DNA of 33,103 nucleotides from an uncultured bacterium (GTDB taxonomy: Bacteria; Bacteroidota; Bacteroidia; Bacteroidales; Bacteroidaceae), in NCBI GenBank assembly GCA_945829425.1, contig CALZUQ010000032.1, positions 1 through 33,103 of the forward strand. Reading direction: 5' to 3'. Positions 7,260-17,100 of this stretch are shown here, piece after piece (the stretch's first letter is position 1; each line of letters opens with the position of its first letter). Made by a program: the position numbers and the translations under genes. The notes under the pieces were generated by a model. The model searched no databases and was not told where the DNA came from. It saw nothing but the letters and a program-made list of their open reading frames with translations.

Positions 7260-8924
7260 ATGAACATAAAACATCTCACGACAATAGCAGCATTTCTCCT
7301 TGCTACCGCAGCACACGCCGTTCCGGCAAAGCCGGGGACATGGCGCACGCTGACCCTTGAGGACGGCAGTACGGTGAGGGCGGAGCTGTGCGGCGACGAG
7401 TTCTGCCGATACTGGAAAACTGCCGACGGACAGGCGTATGTCCTCAACGAAGGGACACGCTACGTCACGGCGGACAGAGACATGATAGAGGCTCTGGGAG
7501 CTACGGCACGCAGCAGGGCGAACGCCGAGCGCATGACACGCGCCGACGAAGGAGCGACAGGGAAATATACGGGAAAGAAAAGGGGAGTGATAATACTTGT
7601 AGAGTTCACTTCGAAAAGTTCCCAGGGCATTCCTGCCAAGACGTTCTCCACGTCCGACGCCCAGGCATTCTACAACCGCGTGGCTAACGAGGCGGGCTTC
7701 AACGACGCTACAGGCTTCAAGAGCAGCGTCTACGATTATTTCTACGCCCAGAGCTACGGACAGTTTGAGTTCAACTTCGATGTCGTAGGGCCTTTCAAAC
7801 TGCCTAACACATACAGAACCTACGGTGCCAACGACGCTACGGGAAACGAGACATACGTAGGAAAGCTGATATACGACGCATGTCAGTATGCCGACGTAAA
7901 AGGCGGCGTGGACTTCTCGAAATACGACTGGGACGGCGACGGCATAGTCGACCAGGTCTTCGTGCTCTACGCCGGACAGGGTGAGAACACCTGTCCTGAA
8001 GACCCTTACCTCATCTGGCCTCAGGAAGGCACGTTAGGCTCCATAGGCATGACCCAGCAGCCTTTCGACTTCGATGGCGTGACGATAAAGAACTTCGCAT
8101 GCAGCAGCGAACTCGGAGAAGGCGGGACACTCGACGGCATAGGCACTATATGCCATGAGTTCTCACACTGCTTCGGCTTGCCCGACACATACGACAAAGG
8201 AACGTCGTTCGGACAGACGACGCTGAAATACGGCATGTACGTCTGGGACCTGATGAACATGGGCAACTACCTCGACCACGGCTTCCAGCCGTCAGGATAT
8301 ACAGCCTTGGAGCGGAGCCTCTGCGGATGGATGACACTCACGGAACTGAAAGAAAGCACCGTGGTGGAGAACATGAAACCTCTCGCAGAGAAAGGTGAGG
8401 CATACGTGATATACAACGAAGGCTGCCGCGACGAGTATTATATCCTGGAGAACAGACAGAAGACGGGATGCGACGCAGGGCTGTATGCCAGCGGCTTGCT
8501 CATAAACCATGTGGACTTCAGCGACGAGGCGTGGAAGAACAACGACGTGAACACCACGAAGGAACGCTGCGGCATAATTGCCGCCGACAACTCACGCGGC
8601 AGGACAGAGGACGACGTTCGCGGAGACCTCTATCCTTACAACGGAAACAATGCGCTGACAGCCACCTCGGTGCCTGCTGCCACTGTGAACCACACCAACG
8701 TCGACGGCTCACTGCTTATGCGTAAAGAGCTGACGGAGATAAAGCAGAACGCTGACGGCACAATATCCTTCCGCTTCCATAACCCTCTCCCGGCAGGCAT
8801 CGACAATATAACGCTCGTCGGCGAAGGAGTGAAAGCGACCTATACCCTCTCCGGACAACGTACGACAGACACTCCACGACAGCACGGGGTGTATATCCAG
8901 AACGGAAAGAAGATTATAAGGTAG
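7260..8924 (+). CDS. M6-family (InhA-like) secreted metalloprotease
   Basis: This 554-residue protein has a signal peptide (cleavage near THAAHA-VPAKP). It opens with a propeptide-like region (TWRTLTLEDGSTVRAELCGD, then YWKTADGQAYVLN) common in M6 proteases. The catalytic domain begins near GVIILVEFTSKS and contains DWDGDGIVDQVFVLYAGQGE. The zinc site is HEFSHCFGLPD, with H299, E300, H303 and D309 (the HExxHxxGxxD pattern). The last 40 residues (ATYTLSGQRTTDTPRQHGVY, then IQNGKKIIR) look like a short sorting-type tail, so type IX-like export is plausible. A motif at 7215-7231 upstream resembles the inverted repeats around 13882-14130. The protease call is strong; the substrate is unknown. Confidence 0.85.
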   Translation: MNIKHLTTIAAFLLATAAHAVPAKPGTWRTLTLEDGSTVRAELCGDEFCRYWKTADGQAYVLNEGTRYVTADRDMIEALGATARSRANAERMTRADEGATGKYTGKKRGVIILVEFTSKSSQGIPAKTFSTSDAQAFYNRVANEAGFNDATGFKSSVYDYFYAQSYGQFEFNFDVVGPFKLPNTYRTYGANDATGNETYVGKLIYDACQYADVKGGVDFSKYDWDGDGIVDQVFVLYAGQGENTCPEDPYLIWPQEGTLGSIGMTQQPFDFDGVTIKNFACSSELGEGGTLDGIGTICHEFSHCFGLPDTYDKGTSFGQTTLKYGMYVWDLMNMGNYLDHGFQPSGYTALERSLCGWMTLTELKESTVVENMKPLAEKGEAYVIYNEGCRDEYYILENRQKTGCDAGLYASGLLINHVDFSDEAWKNNDVNTTKERCGIIAADNSRGRTEDDVRGDLYPYNGNNALTATSVPAATVNHTNVDGSLLMRKELTEIKQNADGTISFRFHNPLPAGIDNITLVGEGVKATYTLSGQRTTDTPRQHGVYIQNGKKIIR

Positions 8925-8934
8925 GAAGGGGGCG

Positions 8935-8990
8935 AGGTTTCAGGTTTCAGGTTCCAGGTTTGAGGTTCCAGGTTTCAAGTTTCAGGTTTC
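8935..8990. repeat. Eight tandem heptamers (AGGTTTC type)
   Basis: Starting 10 bp after the protease stop codon, eight 7-bp units follow without a break: AGGTTTC, AGGTTTC, AGGTTCC, AGGTTTG, AGGTTCC, AGGTTTC, AAGTTTC, AGGTTTC. The period is exact while the third-from-last and last bases vary. Confidence 0.9.
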
Positions 8991-9027
8991 AGAGTGACCC
9001 CTAAGACATAGTGAAAGCTATCAGACG

Positions 9028-9156
9028 AAACAAACCTTTCAGGTAGAAACTTCTTGAAGGACAAACGATTAAACAAACCTTTCAGGCAGAAACTTCTTTG
9101 AGAATAAACGCCGAAACGAAGCTTCCGGACAGAATTATCTTAGAAAACAATAATAA
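9028..9156. repeat. Three imperfect tandem 43-bp repeats upstream of a surface-protein gene
   Basis: Units start at 9028, 9071 and 9114, exactly 43 bp apart. Units 1 and 2 share AAACAAACCTTTCAGG, then AGAAACTTCTT. Unit 3 is more diverged (AAACGAAGCTTCCGGACAGA). The array ends 14 bp before the ATG at 9171, so it lies in the probable promoter or leader region. Confidence 0.75.
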
Positions 9157-9170
9157 AAAAACATATCATC

Positions 9171-9902
9171 ATGAAAAAACTCTACACACTTGCAGCAGCA
9201 CTGCTCTTCGGAGCTGCTGCCCTCTTTGCTCAGGACGAGCAGTACGTGCAGTTCGTGGAACTTAACAAAGCGGGAGAGTACGTACCTTTTGAAAACGGAG
9301 CTACCATAACGCGCTCTACCATTGAGACGGTTGACGACGGCTTCGAGGTTTCGGTATTCATAAACAGCGGTTTGTATGTCAAGACGCTGAAGGACAACGA
9401 CATTATGACACGTGTGGCATATAACATAAAAAGCCTGCCAAACGGTCGCCACTCTATATGTTACGGCAACTGCGTGGAAAAAACCGAGACAGGACAGTTC
9501 TACTACCCAGGTCTCAGCACGTCAGGAAACATCACATCGACAGTGACAAACCCGAAAGGCGATCCAAAGTCGCTGGCGGCGGAATGGTTCTGTACAGCAG
9601 AAGGAACGGCAGTAGTAGAATATTCTGTCGACGCCTTAGAGCAGGACGGAGCGGAAATGGTGCCAAAACCGGGCGGAGGCTTCATCTCAACACCGAAGTA
9701 TAAGGTTGTGAAGAGCTGCACCATAACGGTGAACTACGTCAACGACCCTACGGGAATAGACAACGTCAACGCTGAGGACATCGTAGCGACAGAATATTTC
9801 GACATCACGGGAAAGAGAGTTGCCAAGCCTGCCAACGGCCTGTTCATAAAGAAAACGACAGACAGCGAGGGTAGGGTGACGGCAAAGAAAGTGACAATGT
9901 AA
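9171..9902 (+). CDS. Exported protein of unknown function with a sorting-type tail
   Basis: This 243-residue protein has a clear signal peptide (MKKLYTLAAALLFGAAALFA-QDEQ). I do not recognise the middle domain. It is beta-rich with many Thr and Gly residues and three cysteines, two close together in SICYGNC and one in EWFC. After a linker (VNYVNDPTGIDNVNAED), residues about 203-243 (EYFDITGKRVAKPANGLFIK, then KKVTM) look like a variant sorting-type tail of the kind seen in neighbouring genes, with an inserted TTDSEGRVT loop. It sits 30 bp before the large chimeric gene and may be co-transcribed with it. A surface or secreted location is inferred. Confidence 0.6.
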   Translation: MKKLYTLAAALLFGAAALFAQDEQYVQFVELNKAGEYVPFENGATITRSTIETVDDGFEVSVFINSGLYVKTLKDNDIMTRVAYNIKSLPNGRHSICYGNCVEKTETGQFYYPGLSTSGNITSTVTNPKGDPKSLAAEWFCTAEGTAVVEYSVDALEQDGAEMVPKPGGGFISTPKYKVVKSCTITVNYVNDPTGIDNVNAEDIVATEYFDITGKRVAKPANGLFIKKTTDSEGRVTAKKVTM

Positions 9903-9932
9903 AAGCATAAAAAATATTAACAATACATACCT

Positions 9933-12900
9933 ATGAAAAAAATTCTGACATTATTCCTCCTCGCCATGGTGGCTACGGTATGTGCCGTACATGCCCAGAC
10001 GACAGGAATCCCACAATTTATCCTGAACCAGTATTCTGACCTCGGGATAGTCAGCGCCATCTCCGACAACGGAAAATGGGCTATAATAAAGGGTGCTACG
10101 GGACAGCAGCAGAAAAACGGCGTGGCACGAATACTGAACATTGAGACCGGCGAAGAGAAGGTGGTCAAGGCTCTCGGAGAGTCGGATGCCGACGCCATAG
10201 GAAAATATGTCGTCAACGACATCACCGACGACGGTAACATCGTTGTCGGCGGTGTAGGAAGCACGACAGACGACGGCACGTTCATGGGCAAGCCGGCGTA
10301 CTATAACGTCTCCGAACAGAAATGGCACGAGGTGAAGCTGCCGTTGAACGTCGTGGCAGCGTCCATAACAAGCGTCACACCGGACGGAAAATGGGCGGTG
10401 GGCTTCGGCGAGGACAACGTCATGAACATCTACGACTCCAACTCGCGCGGCATAATGTGGAACATGACGACAGGAGCCGTGCGTAACCTCATCGGCAAGC
10501 CTGACATGCCTTCCGACTACAGTGTCATTCAGGAGCGTTTCATGCATGTCAGCGCCGACGGACGTATCATCTCCATATACGGCAACCAGAGTGTCAACCC
10601 TACGGCGTTTGTCTTCGACACCACGAGCAAGACAGCCATACGCTTCGGACGTGAGGGTAACAACGCACCTGCGGGCTTCGCCATGATGGAGACGGCTGTA
10701 GTGCTCAGCCCTAACGGAAAATACGCCGCTGCGACGGTTAGAAACAACAAGGACGAGATCTTCATCTCTGTCCTCGACATAGAGACAAAGACATACACCA
10801 ACTACGACGCTACAGAGCAGCACGAATACCTCGCAGGACATATCGACAACGACGGTAACGTATATGCCTCAACACCAGGCGGAACGCCGGTGCGTGAATG
10901 GTCGGTACTCTCGAAGGGTGTCTTCTATCCTTTCTCGCTCATCATGCAGCAGCGTTACAACCGCGACTTCTCAAAGACGACGAACTACGACAATACGGGT
11001 ACCTTATGGACAGGCTCTGCCGACGGCAGCGTGCTCGGCTCGATGGTGTCGCCACAGGGTGAGGGATATATCGTTAAGATGCCAGAGCCTGTCAGCGACG
11101 CATGTCAGGGCATAGACCTTCTGCAGGCTTTCACCGCAACACCTCAGGTTGGAGCGGCATTCGGATGGATCAACGAAGTGAAGATACAGTTCTCACAGAG
11201 GATAAAGGTGCTCGGAGGCTCTGCGTCAGCGACGCTGAAGGACGGAAGCGGAGCGACGGTGCGCAGCTCTATAGGCTTCAAGGTTTCTGAGACGGACGCA
11301 AACACTCTCGTAGTGACATTCCGTGAGACACAGCTGAACAACGGTGTGAACTACACCGTGGAGATACCTGCTGGAACGCTCTGCGTGGCAAGCAACGAGT
11401 CACTCATAAACAAGACGATAAGCGTAAGCTATACCGGACGTGAGAGCAAGCCTGTTTACGTCGTGAAGACATTCCCTGAAGACGGAGCGGAACTGACGTT
11501 CATAGACAACACTAACCTCTTCGTGGTCTTTGACTTCGACGCTTCGGTGAAGCTGACAGACAAAGCATCCGGAAGACTCGTGGAAATAACAGAGGACGGC
11601 GAGAAGACCGTGGCAAGCCTCGCAGCGGCTGTAAAGGACAACCAGGTGGCGTTGCTGCCTACGACGGTGCAGTACCTCTTCCTCGGCGCAAAGTATAAGG
11701 CAATCCTCGATGCCGGTTCGGTGACAGACCTCAGCGGCTCCAGCAAGTCGGCAAACGAAGAGTGCGTAGTGAACTACACCGGCGCTTACGAGCGCAAGGT
11801 GTCCAGCGAAAGCTCTGTGATATTCAAGGAGGACTTCAACACGTTCTCCAACGCCGTGGCGAACATGATGCGCTATGAGGGCGACCATAACAGTCCTACG
11901 GCAGAGATGCAGGCGTTAGGCTTCGACGCCGACAACGAGCCATGGAACTTCACCATACATGATACAGAAACCTCAAAGGACTACTGTGCTACCTCCACAT
12001 CCATGTATTCGCCTGCGGGACAGAGCGACGACTGGATGTCCACGCCACAGCTGTATATCCCTGACGAGTTCTGCACGCTGACCTTCAAGGCTCAGAAATA
12101 CCGCGACATGAAGGACGACAAGCTGAATGTCGTAATCTGGGAGTGCGACGAGCGCATCAACTACCTCAACTCTAACGTTATCGACCGCATGAAGGCTGAG
12201 GGCGAGATAAAGACGTTCACCCTCTCCATAGGCGAGACAGAGGAAGGCCTTGAGGGAGAATATGAGAACTTCTCCATCGACCTGCCAAAATACAGTGAGA
12301 AGAACATATACATCGCTTTCTGGAACAACAACAACAACCAGAGCCTGATATTCCTCGACGACGTCATGGTGACACGCAACATGAAGTACCTCCTGTCCAT
12401 GACCTCGCCTGAAAGCGTCGTCAACGCAAAGGACATAAAGATTGAGGGCATGGTGCTCATAAACTCTGACACCGACACATACTCTGACGTGAAGCTCACG
12501 CTGAAAGACAGCGAAGGCAAGGAGATTGACACATTCTCACTGACAGGACAGTCGCTGAAGAAGAACGATTTCTTCCAGTTCCAGTTCAACAACCCTCTGC
12601 CGCTTACCGTCAGCGAGATTACGAACTATACCATCAGCGTGAAACTCGACAACTACGAGAGCTTCGTGTCTGGCATCGTGAAGAACCTCAGCTTCGAACC
12701 AGAGAAACGCGTAGTGCTTGAAGAGACAACAGGAACGACGTGTCCGAACTGTCCGAAGGGCATTCTCGCCATCGAGCGACTGGAAGCGAAGTACGGCGAG
12801 CGTTTCATACCTGTCTCACTGCACACCTACGACCGCGACCCTTATACGAGCACAGCTCTTGAGACATACTCCTTGGCTCTCGGCCTCGTTGAGGCTCCTT

Positions 12901-13727
12901 CTGCAATGATCCAGCGCAACGGCATCGCCTCTCTGCCTATGGACGCAGACAGCAACGGCGCATTCATCTTCTCCAACGGCTACAGCCTCTGGCAGGACTT
13001 CGTGGATTATGAGATGAGCGTTCCGACATATCTTGAGGTCAGCATACCTTCCGCAAGCCGCAACACCGAAACAGACATGCTGAACATAACGCTGAGGGTG
13101 AAGTCGGCACTGAACCTGAAGAACCAGTTCCTCTATGTCTTCCCTGTAGTGCTTGAGGACGGCTTCATAAACTCACAGCTCAACACATACTACGGCGTTG
13201 CCGACCCAGCACTCGGAGAGTGGGGCAAAGGCGGAAAATACGGTGTGGCAGAAGCACACAACATCACGCACAACGACGTGGCACGCGACTACTGGGGCGA
13301 TGTCTATGGTTCTAACGTAGGACTGCCGCAGAAGTATGTTGCCGGCGAGAACTATGACGCGACACTCCAGCTGAGCTATCCGCAGAGCATACTCGACGAG
13401 AGCAAGAGCAAGATCGTCTTAATGGTTGTAGACGCTACGACACGTGCCGTTGTCAACGCCATACGTCTGCCGATGAGCAAGATAAACACCGGCATAGAAA
13501 ACGTCATGAACGACAGCAACGACGTGAACATCAGAGTGAACAACAGCACGGTTACGGCGACAGCGGAAGGCAACGTCTCACTCGAACTCTATAGCGTAAG
13601 CGGAAGCCTCTTGGCTAAGGCTGCCGGCAACGGCGCTACAAGCGTTACTGCCAACGGATATAAGGGTGCCGTAGTGGTGAAGGTGAAGACCGCAGAGAAG
13701 ACCGTGACAGAGAAATTTATCTTCTAA
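9933..13727 (+). CDS. Large exported chimera: propeller-like repeats, Ig-like and jelly-roll domains, Omp28/thioredoxin-like module, T9SS-type tail
   Basis: The 1264-residue product begins with a signal peptide (cleavage near AVHA-QTTG). Residues about 25-390 contain repeated blade-like phrases (ISDNGKWAIIKG, ITDDGNIVVGG, VTPDGKWAVGF, LSPNGKYAAATV) that suggest a beta-propeller. About 400-620 look like Ig-like domains (IQFSQRIKVLGGSASATLKD). About 630-800 resemble a cleaved-adhesin jelly roll (IFKEDFNTFS, then SDDWMSTPQLYI). About 925-1180 carry RVVLEETTGTTCPNCPKGIL, an Omp28-like thioredoxin start with C937 and C940. The last 70 residues (NVSLELYSVSGSLL, then VVVKVKTAEKTVTEKFIF) fit a type A T9SS sorting domain. 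The Omp28 module links it to the lipoprotein at 6323. Domain edges are approximate and the function is unknown. Confidence 0.7.
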   Translation: MKKILTLFLLAMVATVCAVHAQTTGIPQFILNQYSDLGIVSAISDNGKWAIIKGATGQQQKNGVARILNIETGEEKVVKALGESDADAIGKYVVNDITDDGNIVVGGVGSTTDDGTFMGKPAYYNVSEQKWHEVKLPLNVVAASITSVTPDGKWAVGFGEDNVMNIYDSNSRGIMWNMTTGAVRNLIGKPDMPSDYSVIQERFMHVSADGRIISIYGNQSVNPTAFVFDTTSKTAIRFGREGNNAPAGFAMMETAVVLSPNGKYAAATVRNNKDEIFISVLDIETKTYTNYDATEQHEYLAGHIDNDGNVYASTPGGTPVREWSVLSKGVFYPFSLIMQQRYNRDFSKTTNYDNTGTLWTGSADGSVLGSMVSPQGEGYIVKMPEPVSDACQGIDLLQAFTATPQVGAAFGWINEVKIQFSQRIKVLGGSASATLKDGSGATVRSSIGFKVSETDANTLVVTFRETQLNNGVNYTVEIPAGTLCVASNESLINKTISVSYTGRESKPVYVVKTFPEDGAELTFIDNTNLFVVFDFDASVKLTDKASGRLVEITEDGEKTVASLAAAVKDNQVALLPTTVQYLFLGAKYKAILDAGSVTDLSGSSKSANEECVVNYTGAYERKVSSESSVIFKEDFNTFSNAVANMMRYEGDHNSPTAEMQALGFDADNEPWNFTIHDTETSKDYCATSTSMYSPAGQSDDWMSTPQLYIPDEFCTLTFKAQKYRDMKDDKLNVVIWECDERINYLNSNVIDRMKAEGEIKTFTLSIGETEEGLEGEYENFSIDLPKYSEKNIYIAFWNNNNNQSLIFLDDVMVTRNMKYLLSMTSPESVVNAKDIKIEGMVLINSDTDTYSDVKLTLKDSEGKEIDTFSLTGQSLKKNDFFQFQFNNPLPLTVSEITNYTISVKLDNYESFVSGIVKNLSFEPEKRVVLEETTGTTCPNCPKGILAIERLEAKYGERFIPVSLHTYDRDPYTSTALETYSLALGLVEAPSAMIQRNGIASLPMDADSNGAFIFSNGYSLWQDFVDYEMSVPTYLEVSIPSASRNTETDMLNITLRVKSALNLKNQFLYVFPVVLEDGFINSQLNTYYGVADPALGEWGKGGKYGVAEAHNITHNDVARDYWGDVYGSNVGLPQKYVAGENYDATLQLSYPQSILDESKSKIVLMVVDATTRAVVNAIRLPMSKINTGIENVMNDSNDVNIRVNNSTVTATAEGNVSLELYSVSGSLLAKAAGNGATSVTANGYKGAVVVKVKTAEKTVTEKFIF

Positions 13728-13786
13728 GATACAGAGAATCTTCTAAGATATTACGTGGGTTCTGTTTGTTCCCACCATTACACCAC

Positions 13787-13823
13787 TATCTCCGTATGCC
13801 CACGACGAGGGCATACGGAGATA
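13787..13823. terminator. Perfect 15-bp hairpin without a T-run
   Basis: TATCTCCGTATGCCC (13787-13801) pairs base for base with 13809-13823 around the loop ACGACGA. It lies 60 bp after the chimeric gene. No T-tract follows on either strand, so it may be a bidirectional terminator of another kind or an mRNA-stabilising element. A smaller stem, GTGGG/CCCAC (13755-13775), precedes it. Confidence 0.5.
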
Positions 13824-13881
13824 AACAAAAATGTGGGCGACACCCCTGCAAGAAAAAACGATACTGTAGCATTTATTATAT

Positions 13882-14130
13882 TTAAGGTGGGTTCTATTAA
13901 TTCGCTTTGACAGATTTCCGATTTGTCTCTGAGAGCAGAGTGTCAGTTTTCGAGGGTTTCTGTCCCCCGGGAAACGGGGGAACCGAAGGGGGTATAAAGA
14001 CCATTGACCGATGCGGGCATCGTGACTGAGATAACTGGCAGTATGCGCCAGAGAGAAACGGAAAGATGACAAAACGTCAACCCATAATTATTAACATTTT
14101 AACGGTGGGAATTAATAGAACCCACCTTAA
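13882..14130. repeat. 249-bp segment bounded by perfect 22-bp inverted repeats
   Basis: The left arm (13882-13903, starting TTAAGGTGGGTTCTATTAA) is the exact reverse complement of the right arm (14109-14130, ending AATAGAACCCACCTTAA). Inside are several small stems: CCCCC with GGGGG around 13965-13983, CGATG with CATCG near 14008-14022, and CTGGC with GCCAG near 14034-14055. The right arm ends 16 bp before the ATG at 14147. Nothing coding is seen inside. It could be an invertible regulatory segment, a small non-autonomous mobile element, or a structured RNA; the sequence alone does not decide. Confidence 0.75.
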
Positions 14131-14146
14131 CCTAAAACTATCAATT

Positions 14147-17100
14147 ATGAGAGAAAAGTTACTATCTACCACAAGCCCGCTGCGCAAGCTGTGGATGCTT
14201 CTGGTCATGATGCTGGCAACTGCATCTTCGTTTGCGCAGTCAAACTGGCCAGAGCTGCCTCTCGGCGTGGTGACAAACGAAGCGAACATCTTCGACTCAA
14301 CGATTCCTTCAGCTTATCAGTTCACACCGGAGAAGAGCGGCGTGCTGACAATCTGGTCGCAGGATCAAGTCATGCAGGTTTACTCTGCAATGAACGCTGA
14401 CGGCACTGACGTAAACTACGATACACAAGTCAGCAACTTCGCATATGGCTCATACACTGAACAAGACGTGACATTCAGCAAGAAGACCGTAAGCAATGTC
14501 GAGGCAGGAAAGACATACTATGCCGTTTCAGGTAAAGGTTTCTCAAAAACCAATAAGTTCCTCGCTCTTATGGAGGGCGACGTTACGGAGCTGAAGCTTA
14601 TAGACATAACACAGCCGGAGGGCAAGATGTTCAACATCACCGACGAGCGCGACGGACAGGTAGAGCTGGAGTTCAACCTCCCGGCAACCGCCGACCAGTG
14701 GGCTTACCTCAAGGTAGGCAACTATCCTCTTGACCCAGAAAACGGAAAGGTTGAGACACGTCAGGACCCGAACACCGGAAAGCTGGTGTTCAAACTGAAG
14801 GACCTCCTCACACAGTGGATGGAGGAAGGACGCTATACTTCTGACGACAACGTCACACTCTCTATCTCAGGTATCTGTGCAAAGAGCAACAGCGACATCA
14901 AGTACGGCACAGACGGAAAGATGACTCTGACATGGAAGGCACCTGTAAAGCCTCACATGAATACCAACATCACAGCTCCAAACCCATTCCTCTCCTACTG
15001 GCTGCCGGGCGACCAGAAAGGTATCCTCGTCCTTGAGTTCGACTATCCTCTCATGACCAAGGAGAACGGCCAGACAGCAAAGGTTTCCATGAACATGGGT
15101 AGCGCAGACATGGGCGACGCATGGCAGGGCGAGCTGCCGGCAGAGAAAATCTCCGTTGACGGAAACAAGCTTTACGTTGACTTCACCGGCATCCGCCGTA
15201 CATACGAAGACCTCGGCCTCGTAAACAAGTGGACTTCGATAAACATCAAGGTAAACTATATCCTTATGGAGGACGGCACGATGTGCTTCAACCCCAATGC
15301 CGGAAACTACGGCTCCGTAGCACTCACATGCACATTCCAGGAATACAAGAGCGACCTCGCTGTAGAGTTCACACCTGCTGACGGCGCTACTCTGACAGAC
15401 AACTACTTCAAGGTTTATTTCTCTGAGAAGACGGCATACACGTTCAAAGGCGTACGCTACTCTTATCAGGACCTCCAGGACAACAAGTGGCAGGAGGATG
15501 TCACAGAGGGTATAACATCTGTTGAAGAGGGCGACAACGGCATAGAGTACACCATACCTGTTCCGGAGAAGGTGAAGAACGGCAAGAACATACGTATCAG
15601 CTTCCTCGACGCTCTCGCCAACGACGGCATGGACCATACGTTCAGCATACGCTACAACCCAGGTCCGGAGCTTGTCGGCGACCTGCTCCCTGTCGTGGCT
15701 TCCCTCGCCGACAACTCTGTCGTTACCAGCTTCAAAGGCATCACGCTGACGTTCGACGAGAAGGTGAACATCAACAAGCTCGACGGCAATGTGGCGAGAT
15801 TCTACGACATGAGTGCGAACGGCAAGGAGACACAGGCAGAAATGACTGTCTCTGAAGACGGCAAGACCGTGACATTCAACGCAGACCTCGTAGATACACA
15901 CCAGTATGAGTTCTATGTAAACTATTTCGCTATCGTCAACGACGAATATATCCAGACAGAGGGTAAGTACGGACGTTACATACCAGGCTATACGCTTAAC
16001 TTCACCGTAGCAAGCCAGTACAACAACTATGAATTTGCTGCCGACCCAGTGGTAGGTGCTACGGTAAGAGAGCTCAGCGTAATCAGCTGTACCACAAAGC
16101 CTGGCGCAGACAGCTATACACAGGCTATCTCAAACAAGCACGACGACGAGAGCTATCAGCATGTTGAGGACGAGAACGGCGTGAAGGTTACTGACTGTAC
16201 GCTTGAGGACATTCCTGACGGCTTCGCCATAAAGCTCGCAGAACCTATCACAAAGACCGGTACATATACCGTAGTGCTCGGTCCTAACACTTACGTAGCA
16301 GGTGAGGGCTTCGGCCAGCAGGCTAACGAGACAGAGGTAAGGATGACATACACTGTCAAAGCTCCTGCACAGCCGGTAATAGAGGTTGTAAGTTCCGACC
16401 CAGCAAGCGAGTCAAAGGTAGAGTCTATCAGCGAGATAATCATTGAGTTCAGCGAGAACGTCAATGCTGAGGCTGACACTCAGGTGATGCTTGTAAACAA
16501 GGCGAACCACCAAACGTTCTACGGCGAGCTGGCTGTAAGCCCGAAGATGCCTACCAAGGCAATTGTTATGTTCGAAGAGCCTATAACAGCAGAGGGCACA
16601 TATACTCTCATCCTGCCGGAAGGCATAGTAGGCGACGACGAATGGTATCAGAGCTACGGAGAGACAGGTAAGATAAACGTTCTGACAAACCTCTACTTCA
16701 CTATCGGTGGTTCAACTCCTGGCGGCGACAATGCGTGGACGACAGACCCTGCTGACGGCAGCACCGTTTCTTCGCTCCATGAAATTCACGTTTGGAACAA
16801 CACCGTTACTGAAATGGGTTGCGGCGGCGGACAGATCGTTGTCAAGAAGGACGGAGTAGAGCTTGAGAAGATTGCTGACACTTCATGGGGCACTGATATG
16901 AACGAGCTCATCATCTCTACTTCTAAGGAGTACACAGAAGATGGTGTTTACACCTTCGAAGTTCCTGAAGGATTCTTCCTCGATGGATTTGGAAATTCAC
17001 TCCCTGCTGTTACCTTCACATATACAATCAGCAATGGCGGTGGCGATGAGCCAGCTACTTCTGACTGGAGGACAGACCCTGCTGACGGTTCTACCGTAAC

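Noticed and set aside
8935..9156. CRISPR array, suggested by regularly spaced repeats
   Set aside because: The heptamers have no spacers, the 43-bp units are contiguous and diverging, and no cas gene is present.
13882..14130. Retron-like non-coding RNA, suggested by flanking inverted repeats and internal stems
   Set aside because: No reverse transcriptase gene is present in the window, and the layout of the stems does not show msr/msd features I could point to.
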